NCBI RefSeq assembly: GCF_028863665.1 | Contig: NZ_JARBFX010000001.1 | Coordinates: 62,001 to 126,000 of the forward strand | DNA: 64,000 nucleotides | Direction of reading: 5' to 3' | Source of the DNA: Aquabacter sediminis | Lineage (GTDB): Bacteria > Pseudomonadota > Alphaproteobacteria > Rhizobiales > Xanthobacteraceae | Shown: positions 1-7,754 of the stretch, piece after piece | Layout of the letters: each line of letters starts with the position of its first letter | Position numbering within the stretch: position 1 is the stretch's first letter | Translations under genes and position numbers: made by a program | The notes under the pieces: model-generated | Told to the model about the DNA's origin: nothing | Databases searched by the model: none | Seen by the model: the letters and a program-made list of their open reading frames with translations, nothing else

Positions 1-10
1 GGACTCATGA

Positions 11-53
11 CCGGCCAAGGCCGGAGCGAAGGGACACGGCCACGCCGTGTCCC
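11..53 (-). terminator. Hairpins ending the copper operon
   Basis: Two perfect inverted repeats lie just past the stop of the last minus-strand gene. The first is at 11-24 (6-bp stems, AA loop). The second is at 31-53 (10-bp stems, 3-nt loop). No clear T-run follows in the minus direction, so this is either a weak terminator or an mRNA 3'-end stabiliser. Confidence 0.4.
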
Positions 54-66
54 GAGGGGCGCCTTG

Positions 67-303
67 TCAGGCGCGGATCATGACCGGCAGCACGAAGCGC
101 GCGAGCACCGCCATCTGACCAAAAATCCAGGCCAAGGCTGCCACGTCGCGCAGATCCAGGCCGTCCCCGCGGATATCGATGAGGGTCATTGCCCCCGTCA
201 GACCCAGGCCCTGTACGCCGGCGGCAAAGAGAAATCCGGCTGCGGCGCCCGAGACGAAGGTCACCGCGAGGTCCGCGAGGGCGGAACGGGCTTCGGCCCT
301 CAT
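67..303 (-). CDS. Small hypothetical membrane protein of the copper operon
   Basis: This 78-residue protein has two hydrophobic stretches: about residues 9-33, and about 50-75, which ends the chain. That gives a small two-helix membrane protein. I do not recognise a family. Its start codon overlaps the stop of the SCO gene (ATGA at 300-303), so it is almost certainly translationally coupled to it. It is the last gene of the DUF2946-PCuAC-SCO set, which suggests a link to copper delivery or oxidase assembly, but nothing in the sequence shows that directly. Confidence 0.6.
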   Translation of the reverse strand: MRAEARSALADLAVTFVSGAAAGFLFAAGVQGLGLTGAMTLIDIRGDGLDLRDVAALAWIFGQMAVLARFVLPVMIRA

Positions 304-941
304 GACGGACCCGCCGATTTTGCCAGCAGCTCGCGCAGCTTGCGGTCGCGGGTGGCTTCATCATCCTTGTAGGCGATGAAGCCCTCATAGCCGCCCTTGG
401 CGTCCATCAGATAGATGAGCGCCGTATGGTCCATGGTGTAGTCGCCGTCTGAAGTCGGCACTTTCCGCCAATAGACCCGATAGGCCTTGGCCGCCGCCTC
501 CATCTCCTTCTGGCTGCCTGACAGCCCGATGATGCGCGGATCGAAGGACTGGAGATATCGGGCGAGAATCTCGGGCGTGTCCCGCTCGGGATCCACGGTG
601 ACAAACAGGACCTTCAGCTTGTCCGCCTCCGGTCCGAGCCGCTTCAGCGATTCGGACATTTCCCACAGGCTGGTCGGGCAGATTTCCGGGCAGTGGGTGA
701 AGCCGAAGAAGATGGCAAAGGGCGCGCCCTTCAGGTCCTGGTCGGACAACGTGCCGCCTTTTGAGGAGGCCAGCTTGAAGGGGCCGCCAATGGCGGCCGG
801 AGCGGCGGCGGAGGCCGAGCCGGACGGAGCGAGTCGGCTGCCACCGCCCGTGAACGGTGTCACCGCCAAGCCCGCGCCCAGCAGAAGCAGGGCCCCGGCC
901 GTCGCGGCCAGGGCGAGCGTTGGAATCTTGAACCTGGCCAT
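300..941 (-). CDS. SCO1/SenC/PrrC family copper chaperone
   Basis: A 213-residue protein with one N-terminal membrane helix (about residues 8-28) and a periplasmic thioredoxin-like domain. The copper-binding CxxxC is at C84/C88 (FTHCPEICPTS), and the partner histidine is H172 in MDHTALIYLMD. SCO proteins deliver copper to, or reduce cysteines of, the CuA centre of cytochrome c oxidase. The start at 941 is chosen because it directly precedes the membrane helix and lies 4 nt past the PCuAC stop. A longer frame reaching 1016 would run into the PCuAC coding region. All known metal ligands are present. Confidence 0.9.
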   Translation of the reverse strand: MARFKIPTLALAATAGALLLLGAGLAVTPFTGGGSRLAPSGSASAAAPAAIGGPFKLASSKGGTLSDQDLKGAPFAIFFGFTHCPEICPTSLWEMSESLKRLGPEADKLKVLFVTVDPERDTPEILARYLQSFDPRIIGLSGSQKEMEAAAKAYRVYWRKVPTSDGDYTMDHTALIYLMDAKGGYEGFIAYKDDEATRDRKLRELLAKSAGPS

Positions 942-945
942 GGGG

Positions 946-1533
946 CTACTTGCCCGTAGCGGGCATGCTGCCGTGATCATGCCCGCTGGTCTGCGCCGCC
1001 AGGGCCTCCACCACATATTGCACCTGCACGGTGCCGGCCTTCTCGAAGGTCAGCGTCCCGTTCACCTTGGTGCCTTGCTTGAGCGGCTGGCTGAGGCCGA
1101 TGAACATCACATGATAGGAGCCCGGCTTCAGCGCCATGGTGCCGGAGGCGGGAATCTCCACGCCGCCGGTGACGGGGCGCATGATCATGACGCCGTCCTT
1201 CATCGCCATTTCGTGGATCTCCACCTTCTGCACCCCGTCAAGGGTGCCGGCGATGAGATGGTCGGCGGTGGTTCCGGAATTCTTCAGCGTCATGTAGCCG
1301 GCGGCCACATTGGCGCCGTCTGGGGTGGCGCGGGTCCAGGGATGGTCGATCTCGATGGGCCCGACCTTGAATTCGTGCGCCAGCAGGGCCTGCGCCGAGA
1401 AGGTCAAAAGGAAGGCGGCAAAGGCGAGCGCAGCGACCACCTCCTCAACATAGAGGCGCTGCAAAAGGCGCGCGAGCGGGGCAGGCAGGCGAGACAGGGG
1501 CGCGGCGCGGCGCGCGCGAGCGGCAAAGCTCAT
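946..1533 (-). CDS. Periplasmic copper chaperone PCuAC
   Basis: A 195-residue protein with a hydrophobic segment at about residues 33-52 that serves as signal peptide or anchor, followed by a PCuA(C) domain. The Cu(I) ligands are visible as H107/M109 (IHEMAMKDG) and H141/M143 (SYHVMFIG), the usual HxM...HxM arrangement. The C-terminus has a further His/Met-rich tail (GHDHGSMP). The family hands copper to SCO or to CuA of cytochrome oxidase, which fits the SCO gene 4 nt downstream. The start at 1533 leaves a basic N-terminal region; an in-frame start at 1575 is possible but less likely. Confidence 0.9.
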   Translation of the reverse strand: MSFAARARRAAPLSRLPAPLARLLQRLYVEEVVAALAFAAFLLTFSAQALLAHEFKVGPIEIDHPWTRATPDGANVAAGYMTLKNSGTTADHLIAGTLDGVQKVEIHEMAMKDGVMIMRPVTGGVEIPASGTMALKPGSYHVMFIGLSQPLKQGTKVNGTLTFEKAGTVQVQYVVEALAAQTSGHDHGSMPATGK

Positions 1534-1607
1534 GGGAATGCTCCTTGGCCACCGGGCAAGGCCGCGGCGGCACATCCGTCAGAAAGAGGGCGACAGCGAA
1601 AAGGCGG

Positions 1608-1976
1608 TCAGACCTGTGACGGAGGAGCGCGTGCCTGGGCGGCCGAGGAGCCAAGGCCCGCTCCCACCCGATGCGACTGGCCCTGTTGCGTGGCCATGTC
1701 AAAGGCGCGCGCCGGAAGCGGAGCGGAAAAGGCCGGAGGCGGTGCCACCGTGGGGCCGAACATGGGGCAACCGAGAATGCAGCAGTCGGCGGAGGGGCTC
1801 CCCCCCGGCGAAAGCGGCCCCTCGGAATCGGCGCCCGCCGCGGACTGGCAGAGGATGCCGGCCGATTCGAGCGTAAGGGCAGGTGTCGCCAACCCGACCA
1901 TGAGCATCTGCAGGACAAGCAGATAGGCCGCCGCAAGGGCGGTCCATGCTCTCCAGGCAGGATGCGTGGTTCTCAA
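1608..1976 (-). CDS. DUF2946-like exported protein
   Basis: About 122 residues: an N-terminal hydrophobic helix (AAAYLLVLQMLMVGLATPAL) followed by a short Cys-containing segment (ILC, then DCCILGC) and a Pro/Ala-rich tail. This pattern resembles the small DUF2946 proteins often found upstream of PCuAC and SCO genes. The start is uncertain: the best candidate is a TTG at 1976 with GGGAAG about 8 nt upstream, because the longer frame to 2189 begins in sequence without protein character. The cysteines could bind copper, but that is inference. Confidence 0.55.
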   Translation of the reverse strand: MRTTHPAWRAWTALAAAYLLVLQMLMVGLATPALTLESAGILCQSAAGADSEGPLSPGGSPSADCCILGCPMFGPTVAPPPAFSAPLPARAFDMATQQGQSHRVGAGLGSSAAQARAPPSQV

Positions 1977-2220
1977 GGCCGGTCTTCCCGCGCACCATGC
2001 GCGGGGCGAGTATGACACCGAAAGGCGGGGGGCCGTAAAGGGTGCATCCGATGCGGCACGGTGCCTCGCGCCCCATGCAGGGACAAAGCGTCCACCGCCG
2101 CTGTCGCGAAAGTTTTGCACAGGGTCGGAAACGTCTGCGAGAGGGCCTGCTTGACTTGGACCCGAGGCGGCCTTATCGAAGCGCCACACCGACGCGGCGC
2201 CGCAAACGCACCGTCGCTTC

Positions 2221-2297
<77 letters not shown>

Positions 2298-2449
2298 TTC
2301 ATTCCGAAAATCAAGACTGGAACGGATCGCTTCGCATGCGCGTCGGCGCAGAAGCGCACACCTTGGTCAAATGGTCCGCCAGCCTGTCATTGCTGCTGGA
2401 CGGGCCAGCCGATAGGTTCGCGGCCGAGCCTTCTTTGCCGAGCTTTTGA

Positions 2450-3781
2450 TTGCGAATGAACAAGAGTGCCGTGCCGTCGCACGCCGAACTTTGCCTGACC
2501 CTCCAGCACCTTGCCGCCGCCAGCGCCGACGACATCGTGAAACGATTCTATGCCGGGTTCCTGGATGATCCGCAGGCCCAGGCTTTTCTGAGCTCGGACA
2601 TGGTGGAAGCGCGCCTCAAGCACTCCCTCCATCACTGGATCGTCTCCCTGTTCGCAGACGCGCAGATGGACGAGGCGGCGCAGCGCCAGATCGGCGAAGT
2701 TCATGCACGCATCAAGATCCCGCCCTCGCTGGTGGTGAAGGGTGCGGGCCTCATCAAGACCGAATTGCTGGCGCGGCTGGAAGGGTTGCCCATGGCGCTC
2801 CCGCATCTGGTGGCGCTCATCCGCGCCATGAATGCGCGCGTGGACGCCGCCGTTGCGGTCATGACCGATGCCTACATGGCCCGCTCGGTGCAACGCGCGC
2901 AAATGGACGAGGCCTATCGGCTGTTCGAGCTGGGCCAGGACATCACGCTTGAGCACGAGCGCCAGCGTGCCGAATTGATGGAGTGGAGCCAGGGGCTTCT
3001 GTTCGCGCTTCTCGATCCTGGCACGGGTGGATCGTTGCGCCGCATCTCCTCCGCGCCGTTCGGGCTTTGGGTCGTCCATCGCGCCGGCCTGCTTTTCGAC
3101 GGGCGCAAGGGCCTCGACGATCTGGTGGCGGGCTTGCGGAAAATCGACCTTCAGATGCTCCCGCGCATCGAGGCGGCCAAGGCGTCGGGCAGCGCCGATC
3201 TCCAGCCCTTGGTGACGCAGCTCCAGCGCGTTGTGGAGGAACTGAAATTCCTGCTCGGCGAAATGTTCCAGTCCATCGCCGCCGTGGAATCGGGACGTGA
3301 TCCGCTCACCCGTGCGCTCAACCGCCGCTTCATGGCGACGATTCTCGGGCGCGAAATCTCCATCGCGGCGAAGTCGGGTCGTCCCTTTTCCGTGCTGATG
3401 CTGGACGTGGACAACTTCAAGGCCATCAATGACCGGTATGGCCACGGCGTCGGCGACGTGGTGCTGCGCCATGTGGCCGAGCATGTGCTCTATTGCGTGC
3501 GGGCCAGCGACTTCGTGTTTCGCTATGGCGGCGAGGAATTCCTGATCGCGCTTGTCGAGACAGGGGGTGATGAAGCCATCATCGCGGCCGAGCGCATGCG
3601 CGCCACGCTGGAGGCCGCGCCGCTGCGCCTGCCGGACCAGAGCGAGACGCGGGTGACGGTTTCCATCGGCATCGCGGTCTATGGCGGGCACCCGGACTAT
3701 GCAGTGCTCGTGGATCGCGCAGACCGCGCGCTCTATGCGGCCAAGGCGGCGGGGCGGAACAGGTCCGTCCTCGCCGAGTAA
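2450..3781 (+). CDS. Globin-coupled diguanylate cyclase (DosC-like)
   Basis: A 443-residue cytoplasmic protein. Residues about 15-160 match the globin-sensor region of E. coli DosC/YddV, with FYAGFLDDPQAQAFL and EVHARIKIP; H85 aligns with the haem-proximal histidine. A middle helical region is followed by a GGDEF domain (about 275-440). The active site is GGEEF, preceded five residues upstream by RASD, which fits the inhibitory I-site RxxD, so the cyclase looks active and product-inhibited. It should make c-di-GMP from two GTP in response to O2 or another haem ligand. The gene stands alone after tRNA-Asp. ATG at 2450 or 2456 could be the start. Confidence 0.9.
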   Translation: MRMNKSAVPSHAELCLTLQHLAAASADDIVKRFYAGFLDDPQAQAFLSSDMVEARLKHSLHHWIVSLFADAQMDEAAQRQIGEVHARIKIPPSLVVKGAGLIKTELLARLEGLPMALPHLVALIRAMNARVDAAVAVMTDAYMARSVQRAQMDEAYRLFELGQDITLEHERQRAELMEWSQGLLFALLDPGTGGSLRRISSAPFGLWVVHRAGLLFDGRKGLDDLVAGLRKIDLQMLPRIEAAKASGSADLQPLVTQLQRVVEELKFLLGEMFQSIAAVESGRDPLTRALNRRFMATILGREISIAAKSGRPFSVLMLDVDNFKAINDRYGHGVGDVVLRHVAEHVLYCVRASDFVFRYGGEEFLIALVETGGDEAIIAAERMRATLEAAPLRLPDQSETRVTVSIGIAVYGGHPDYAVLVDRADRALYAAKAAGRNRSVLAE

Positions 3782-3817
3782 TGTCTGGGTCCGTGGGGCC
3801 TGTGCACCCGGCGGCTC

Positions 3818-4342
3818 TCAGCGCTTGTCGTGCGAGTGGATCTCCAGCGCCTCCAGGAAGCGCGAGACCATGTTGTAGGCGCCGATGGTGGCGGTCAGCT
3901 CCACCATCTCTCGGTCGTTGAAATGGGCGCGCACGGCGGCGAACACGTCCTGCGGCACCTGGATCTGCCGGGTCATGGCATCCACATAGCCGAGCACCGC
4001 CCGCTCCTTGGCCGAGAACAGGGCGCTTTCCTTCCACTGGGCGAGGGCGTCGAGCTGTGCCTGGGGCACGCCTTCCTTCAGCGCGATCGGCACGTGCTGG
4101 TCGGCTTCATAGGGGGCGTTGTTGAGGCCGGCGATGCGGATGATGATCATCTCCCGCAGCCCACCGGGCAGCACGCCCTTCTGACGGATGGCGGTGAGGA
4201 GATTCAGCCAGCCCTCGGCCACCGGGCCGCTATGGATGAGCATCTGGTAGAGGTGAAGCAGGTTGCCGCGTTCGGCGACGATGCGATCCACCAGGGGCTT
4301 GACCTCGGGGGCTTCCGGATCGCCATAGGGAATGCGGGCCAT
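3818..4342 (-). CDS. Carboxymuconolactone decarboxylase (CMD/AhpD-like) family protein
   Basis: A 174-residue all-helical protein with the CMD core (PYEADQHVPIALKEG, then FSAKERAVLGYVDAMTRQ). It has no CxxC redox pair, so it is closer to the decarboxylase-like branch than to peroxidase AhpD. The start at 4342 (MARIPYGDPEAPEVK) gives a normal N-terminus; upstream frame extensions are low-complexity Arg/Pro. It lies between the diguanylate cyclase and the GntR gene, on the same strand as GntR, and may act in the pathway controlled by that regulator. The substrate is unknown. Confidence 0.8.
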   Translation of the reverse strand: MARIPYGDPEAPEVKPLVDRIVAERGNLLHLYQMLIHSGPVAEGWLNLLTAIRQKGVLPGGLREMIIIRIAGLNNAPYEADQHVPIALKEGVPQAQLDALAQWKESALFSAKERAVLGYVDAMTRQIQVPQDVFAAVRAHFNDREMVELTATIGAYNMVSRFLEALEIHSHDKR

Positions 4343-4519
4343 GGGAGCGTTTCCTTGATTGGGCCACCGGGGCGCGAGAGGCGGCCGGCGGCGCGGTGCC
4401 CCTCGTTTTCGGGGGCGGCAGGGGCGGGGAGGACAATGGGCCTCCCGCCTCACCGGCTGGGAGGGATCATCCCTTCCGCGTCTCTAAAGGGGACCGCGCG
4501 GGAAGAAAAGGTCGCCGCC

Positions 4520-5206
4520 TCACACGCCCAGCAAGTTGCGCCGCACCGTGAGGAGATGCGCCGCGATGGCCGCCTCCGCCGCCGCCACGTCCCGAGCGCG
4601 GAGGGCGGCCACCATGACGCCATGCTCCACGGAATAGAGGGCGCGCCGCTCAGCCGTGATGGTGCGGCGCTTCAGGTCGCCCCACTCGGTCCGGTCGCGG
4701 GCGCCGGTGATGGCGCCATAGATGTCGATGATGAGCGGGTTGCGCGTCGCCTGGGCAATGGCTTCGTGGAGGGCCGCGTCCCAATGCTCGAAGGCTTCGA
4801 AATCCTCCGCCATGTCCGTGGCGCGGTTGCACTGGTCGATGCGCTCCAGGTCCGCGCTCGTGGCATTGGTGACCACCAAGGCGGCAAGGCGCGGCTCCAC
4901 CACGAGGCGGGCGGCCATGATGTCGGCGGGGCTGGCATCCCGGCCCATCTGGGGCAGGGCGGGAGCAGGGGCCGCCTTTGGCGCCTCCGCCACATAGGTG
5001 CCGCTGCCCACGATCCGAACCACCTGGCCCCGCGCTTCCAGCACGGAAAGGCCGTCACGCACCGCGCTGCGCGGCACGCCCAGTTTCTCGGACAAAGCGC
5101 GCTCCGTCGGCAGCTTGGCGCCCGGACTGAAGTCGCCGCCCTTGATCGCGGCAGCCAGGAAGTCATGCACCCGCGCCGATTGCTTGGTGGCGGCTGGCGC
5201 GCTCAT
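4520..5206 (-). CDS. FadR-subfamily GntR transcriptional regulator
   Basis: About 228 residues: an N-terminal winged helix (about 10-75, with LPTERALSEKLGVPRSAVRD) and a C-terminal all-helical FCD ligand-binding domain. FCD regulators usually repress catabolic genes and release DNA on binding a carboxylate. It is divergent from the FAA-hydrolase operon. The start at 5206 is preferred over 5236 because an operator-like sequence (5214-5225) would otherwise fall inside the gene. Three copies of the same motif in the divergent region suggest autoregulation plus control of the operon. The ligand is unknown. Confidence 0.88.
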   Translation of the reverse strand: MSAPAATKQSARVHDFLAAAIKGGDFSPGAKLPTERALSEKLGVPRSAVRDGLSVLEARGQVVRIVGSGTYVAEAPKAAPAPALPQMGRDASPADIMAARLVVEPRLAALVVTNATSADLERIDQCNRATDMAEDFEAFEHWDAALHEAIAQATRNPLIIDIYGAITGARDRTEWGDLKRRTITAERRALYSVEHGVMVAALRARDVAAAEAAIAAHLLTVRRNLLGV

Positions 5207-5213
5207 CCGGGAA

Positions 5214-5329
5214 TGGTCAACCAATCTCTCACCCATCGCGGCAATGGTTCATCTATTTTTGCGCTGTACAACAGGCATCGGCTTCATATAGTCAACCAAT
5301 CCATCAATGTCCACAAATTGGTTGACCAA
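5214..5329. promoter_or_regulatory. Three-copy GntR-type operator region
   Basis: The ten-base motif GTCAACCAAT occurs at 5216-5225 and 5291-5300, and inverted at 5317-5326. Each lies in an imperfect palindrome of the form TTGGT-N2-ACCAA, best at 5318-5329. This is a plausible FadR-type GntR operator shape. The two copies at 5291 and 5317 lie just before the FAA-hydrolase start at 5342; the third abuts the regulator's own start. The region between is relatively AT-rich and probably holds both promoters. Confidence 0.7.
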
Positions 5330-5341
5330 AGAAGCCCGATC

Positions 5342-6202
5342 ATGAAATTGGCCACTTTTGAATTCGAGGGACGCACCCAGGTGGGCGTCGTGGATGCGCA
5401 GGCCGGCACCGTCCGTCCGGTGAAGGCGGGCGGCATGCTCGAACTGATCGCCGGCTGGCAGGCCCACCAGGACGCGCTCGCCGCCGCCGGCGAACCCATC
5501 GCCCTCTCGCAGGTCCACCTGCTCGCCCCCATCCCGCGCCCGAGCCGCAACATCATCTGCGTCGGCAAGAACTACCGCGAGCATGCCAAGGAATTCGCCC
5601 AGTCCGGTTTCGAGGCCGGTGCGGTGGCGGGTGCCGAGATCGATGCCTATCCGGCCGTCTTCAGCAAGCCGCCGGCCACCGTGGTGGGGCCTGGCGCGAC
5701 AGTTGAGACCCATCCCGGCGTCACCGACGCCATCGACTATGAGGTCGAGCTGGCGCTCATCATCGGCAAGGGCGGGCGCAACATCGCCAAGGCGGACGCC
5801 TTCGACCACATCTTCGGCTACACCATTGTGAACGATGTGACCGCCCGGGATCGCCAGAAGAATCACAAGCAGTGGTATCTGGGCAAGGCGCTCGACACTT
5901 TCTGCCCCATGGGTCCCTGGATCACCACCGCGGACGAGGTGGACGCCACCAACCTTCAGGTCCAGTCCTGGGTGAATGGCGAACTGCGCCAGGATGCCAA
6001 CACGTCCGACCTCATCTTCGACATTCCGACCCTCATCGCGTTCATCTCCGGCGGCTCCACGCTTGAGCCCGGCGACATCATTGCCACCGGCACGCCCCAG
6101 GGCGTCGGCATCGGCTTCAAGCCGCCGAAATTCCTGAAGTCTGGGGATGTGGTGCGCCTCGCCATCACCGGCCTCGGCAGCCTGGAGAACCCGTTCCACT
6201 GA
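5342..6202 (+). CDS. Fumarylacetoacetate hydrolase (FAH) family protein
   Basis: A 286-residue protein with the FAH fold: an N-terminal ~70-residue domain, then the catalytic core starting NIICVGKNYREHAKEF. Metal-site acidic residues are visible in AIDYEVELALIIGKGG and NDVTARDRQ, and the typical end motif is GDIIATGTPQGVGIG. Members hydrolyse or decarboxylate 2,4-dioxo acids and acylpyruvates made in ring degradation, for example oxaloacetate or 2-hydroxyhepta-2,4-diene-1,7-dioate derivatives. It is the first gene of a plus-strand catabolic operon and lies just after two operator copies, so it is probably GntR-controlled. The exact substrate cannot be assigned. Confidence 0.9.
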   Translation: MKLATFEFEGRTQVGVVDAQAGTVRPVKAGGMLELIAGWQAHQDALAAAGEPIALSQVHLLAPIPRPSRNIICVGKNYREHAKEFAQSGFEAGAVAGAEIDAYPAVFSKPPATVVGPGATVETHPGVTDAIDYEVELALIIGKGGRNIAKADAFDHIFGYTIVNDVTARDRQKNHKQWYLGKALDTFCPMGPWITTADEVDATNLQVQSWVNGELRQDANTSDLIFDIPTLIAFISGGSTLEPGDIIATGTPQGVGIGFKPPKFLKSGDVVRLAITGLGSLENPFH

Positions 6203-6208
6203 TCCTTT

Positions 6209-6235
6209 AGGCGCGGCGGCCGTGTCGCCGCGCCT
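6209..6235 (+). terminator. Intra-operon hairpin after the FAA hydrolase gene
   Basis: A perfect 10-bp stem (AGGCGCGGCG / CGCCGCGCCT) with a 7-nt loop lies 7 nt past the stop. No T-run follows, so it may be an mRNA-stabilising or partial-termination hairpin that sets FAA-hydrolase expression apart from the downstream genes. Confidence 0.5.
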
Positions 6236-6300
6236 GGCATCGCCCTGTGCATCAAAAAACAAGCGGCCCGAAGCGGCCATGATCCCTTAGGGAGGTCCCC

Positions 6301-7281
6301 ATGTTGAAACGCCTCGCCCACGGCATTGCCATCCTGTCCGCGCTTGCCATCGCCACGCCCGCGCTGGCGCAGAATGCGGCGCAGTCCTATCCCTCCCGCG
6401 CGGTGAAGATCATCGTGCCCTTCGGCCCCGGCGGCCCGGCCGACCTTTATGCCCGCCTCGTGGGCCAGCGCCTCCAGGAGGTGTTCAACCAGCCGTTCGT
6501 GGTCGAAAACCGTCCCGGTGCCGGCTCGGTGATCGGCACCGTTGAAGCCGCCAAGGCCCCGGCGGACGGCTACACGCTGCTGATGATGTCGAACACCCAG
6601 ACCGCCAACGAATCCCTGCTGCGCAAGAAGCCCTACGAGCTGATGCGCGATTTCGTGGGCGTGTCGCCGGTCAATTATTCCGACCTGGTGATCGTGGTGA
6701 ACCCGCAGGTTGAGGCGCGCACGCTCAAGGAGTTCATCGCCTACGCCAAGGCCAATCCCGGCAAGATCAACTATGCCTCGTCGGGCCAGGGCACGCCCTA
6801 CCATATGGCCACCGAGCTGTTCCGCGCCATGAGCGGCACGGACATGATCCACATCGCCCACAAGAGCAGCGGCGATGCCCGCAACAATGTGGTGGGCGGC
6901 CATGTGCAGATGATGATGGATGCGGTCACCACCATGGCGCCCATGGTGCAGGCGGGGAAGGTGATTGCCCTGGCCACCACCGGCCCCACCCGCTCCACCG
7001 TGCTGCCCAATGTGCCCACCGCCGAGGAAGCCGGCCTGCCCGGCTACCAGGCCTCCATCTGGCTCGGCTTCATGGCGCCCGCCGGCACGCCGCGCGAGAT
7101 CGTCGACAAGCTGAATGCCGAGATCGTGAAATATCTCAGCAATCCCGACCTCAAGATCGACTGGGGCAAGACCGGCGCCGTGCCCATGATCATGACGCCC
7201 ACCCAGTTCGACGATTATCTGAAGGCCGACATCGCCAAGTGGCGGGGCGTGGTCGAGAAGTTCAACATCACGGCCGACTGA
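6301..7281 (+). CDS. Bug/TctC-family periplasmic substrate-binding protein
   Basis: A 326-residue protein with a clear Sec signal peptide (cleavage likely after ATPALA, about residue 23). The tripartite-tricarboxylate-transporter binding fold follows, with the family hallmarks YPSRAVKIIVPFGPGGPAD and VVENRPGAGSVIGT. Bug proteins bind carboxylates or aromatic acids for TctAB-type permeases or act as periplasmic sensors. A strong ribosome site (GGGAGG) precedes the ATG. No permease is in this operon, though tctBA-type genes without a binding protein lie about 16 kb away (22981-25077). The ligand is probably related to the FAA-hydrolase/hydroxylase pathway. Confidence 0.93.
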   Translation: MLKRLAHGIAILSALAIATPALAQNAAQSYPSRAVKIIVPFGPGGPADLYARLVGQRLQEVFNQPFVVENRPGAGSVIGTVEAAKAPADGYTLLMMSNTQTANESLLRKKPYELMRDFVGVSPVNYSDLVIVVNPQVEARTLKEFIAYAKANPGKINYASSGQGTPYHMATELFRAMSGTDMIHIAHKSSGDARNNVVGGHVQMMMDAVTTMAPMVQAGKVIALATTGPTRSTVLPNVPTAEEAGLPGYQASIWLGFMAPAGTPREIVDKLNAEIVKYLSNPDLKIDWGKTGAVPMIMTPTQFDDYLKADIAKWRGVVEKFNITAD

Positions 7282-7286
7282 CCCCG

Positions 7287-7754
7287 ATGGCCTGTCACGT
7301 CCTGCATGTGAATGGCGCGGACCGGCCCGTGGAGGCCGATCCGCAGTCCACCTTGCTCAGCGTCCTGCGTGGAGCGCTGGGATTGTCCGGCCCGCGCTTC
7401 GGCTGTGGCGAGGGGGAATGCGGCGCCTGCCGGGTGCTGGTGGACGGCGCCTGCATCACCGCCTGCGAGACCCCGCTCTGGGCGGTGGAAGGCAAGGAGG
7501 TCACCACCCTGGAAGGACTGGGGGACGAAACTCGCCCCCATCCGCTCCAGGCGGCCTTCCTGTCCGAACAGGCCATGCAATGCGGCTATTGCGTCTCGGG
7601 CATCATCATGTCGGCTGCGGCGCTGTTGTCTTCCAATCCCGATCCCACGGAGGACGAGGTGCGCCATGCCCTCGCCCGCAACCTGTGCCGGTGCGGCGCC
7701 CATAATCGGATGGTGCGGGCCATCCTGAAGGCGGCCGGGGAGATGCGGCCATGA
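7287..7754 (+). CDS. (2Fe-2S) subunit of a xanthine-oxidase-family molybdenum hydroxylase
   Basis: A 155-residue protein with both clusters of the family. The plant-ferredoxin-type cluster uses C40, C45, C48 and C60 (FGCGEGECGACRV). The helical-domain cluster uses C99, C102, C134 and C136 (QCGYC, LCRCG). It passes electrons from the molybdenum site. It starts 5 nt after the binding-protein gene, and its stop overlaps the start of the large subunit (ATGA). Together they form a two-subunit, FAD-free enzyme as in isoquinoline or nicotinate dehydrogenases, which feed electrons to a carrier other than NAD. Confidence 0.93.
   Translation: MACHVLHVNGADRPVEADPQSTLLSVLRGALGLSGPRFGCGEGECGACRVLVDGACITACETPLWAVEGKEVTTLEGLGDETRPHPLQAAFLSEQAMQCGYCVSGIIMSAAALLSSNPDPTEDEVRHALARNLCRCGAHNRMVRAILKAAGEMRP

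Noticed and set aside
3830-5341. Long plus-strand extension upstream of the FAA hydrolase start
   Set aside because: The frame crosses the CMD and GntR genes on the opposite strand and the operator region. Family-like sequence begins only at 5342.
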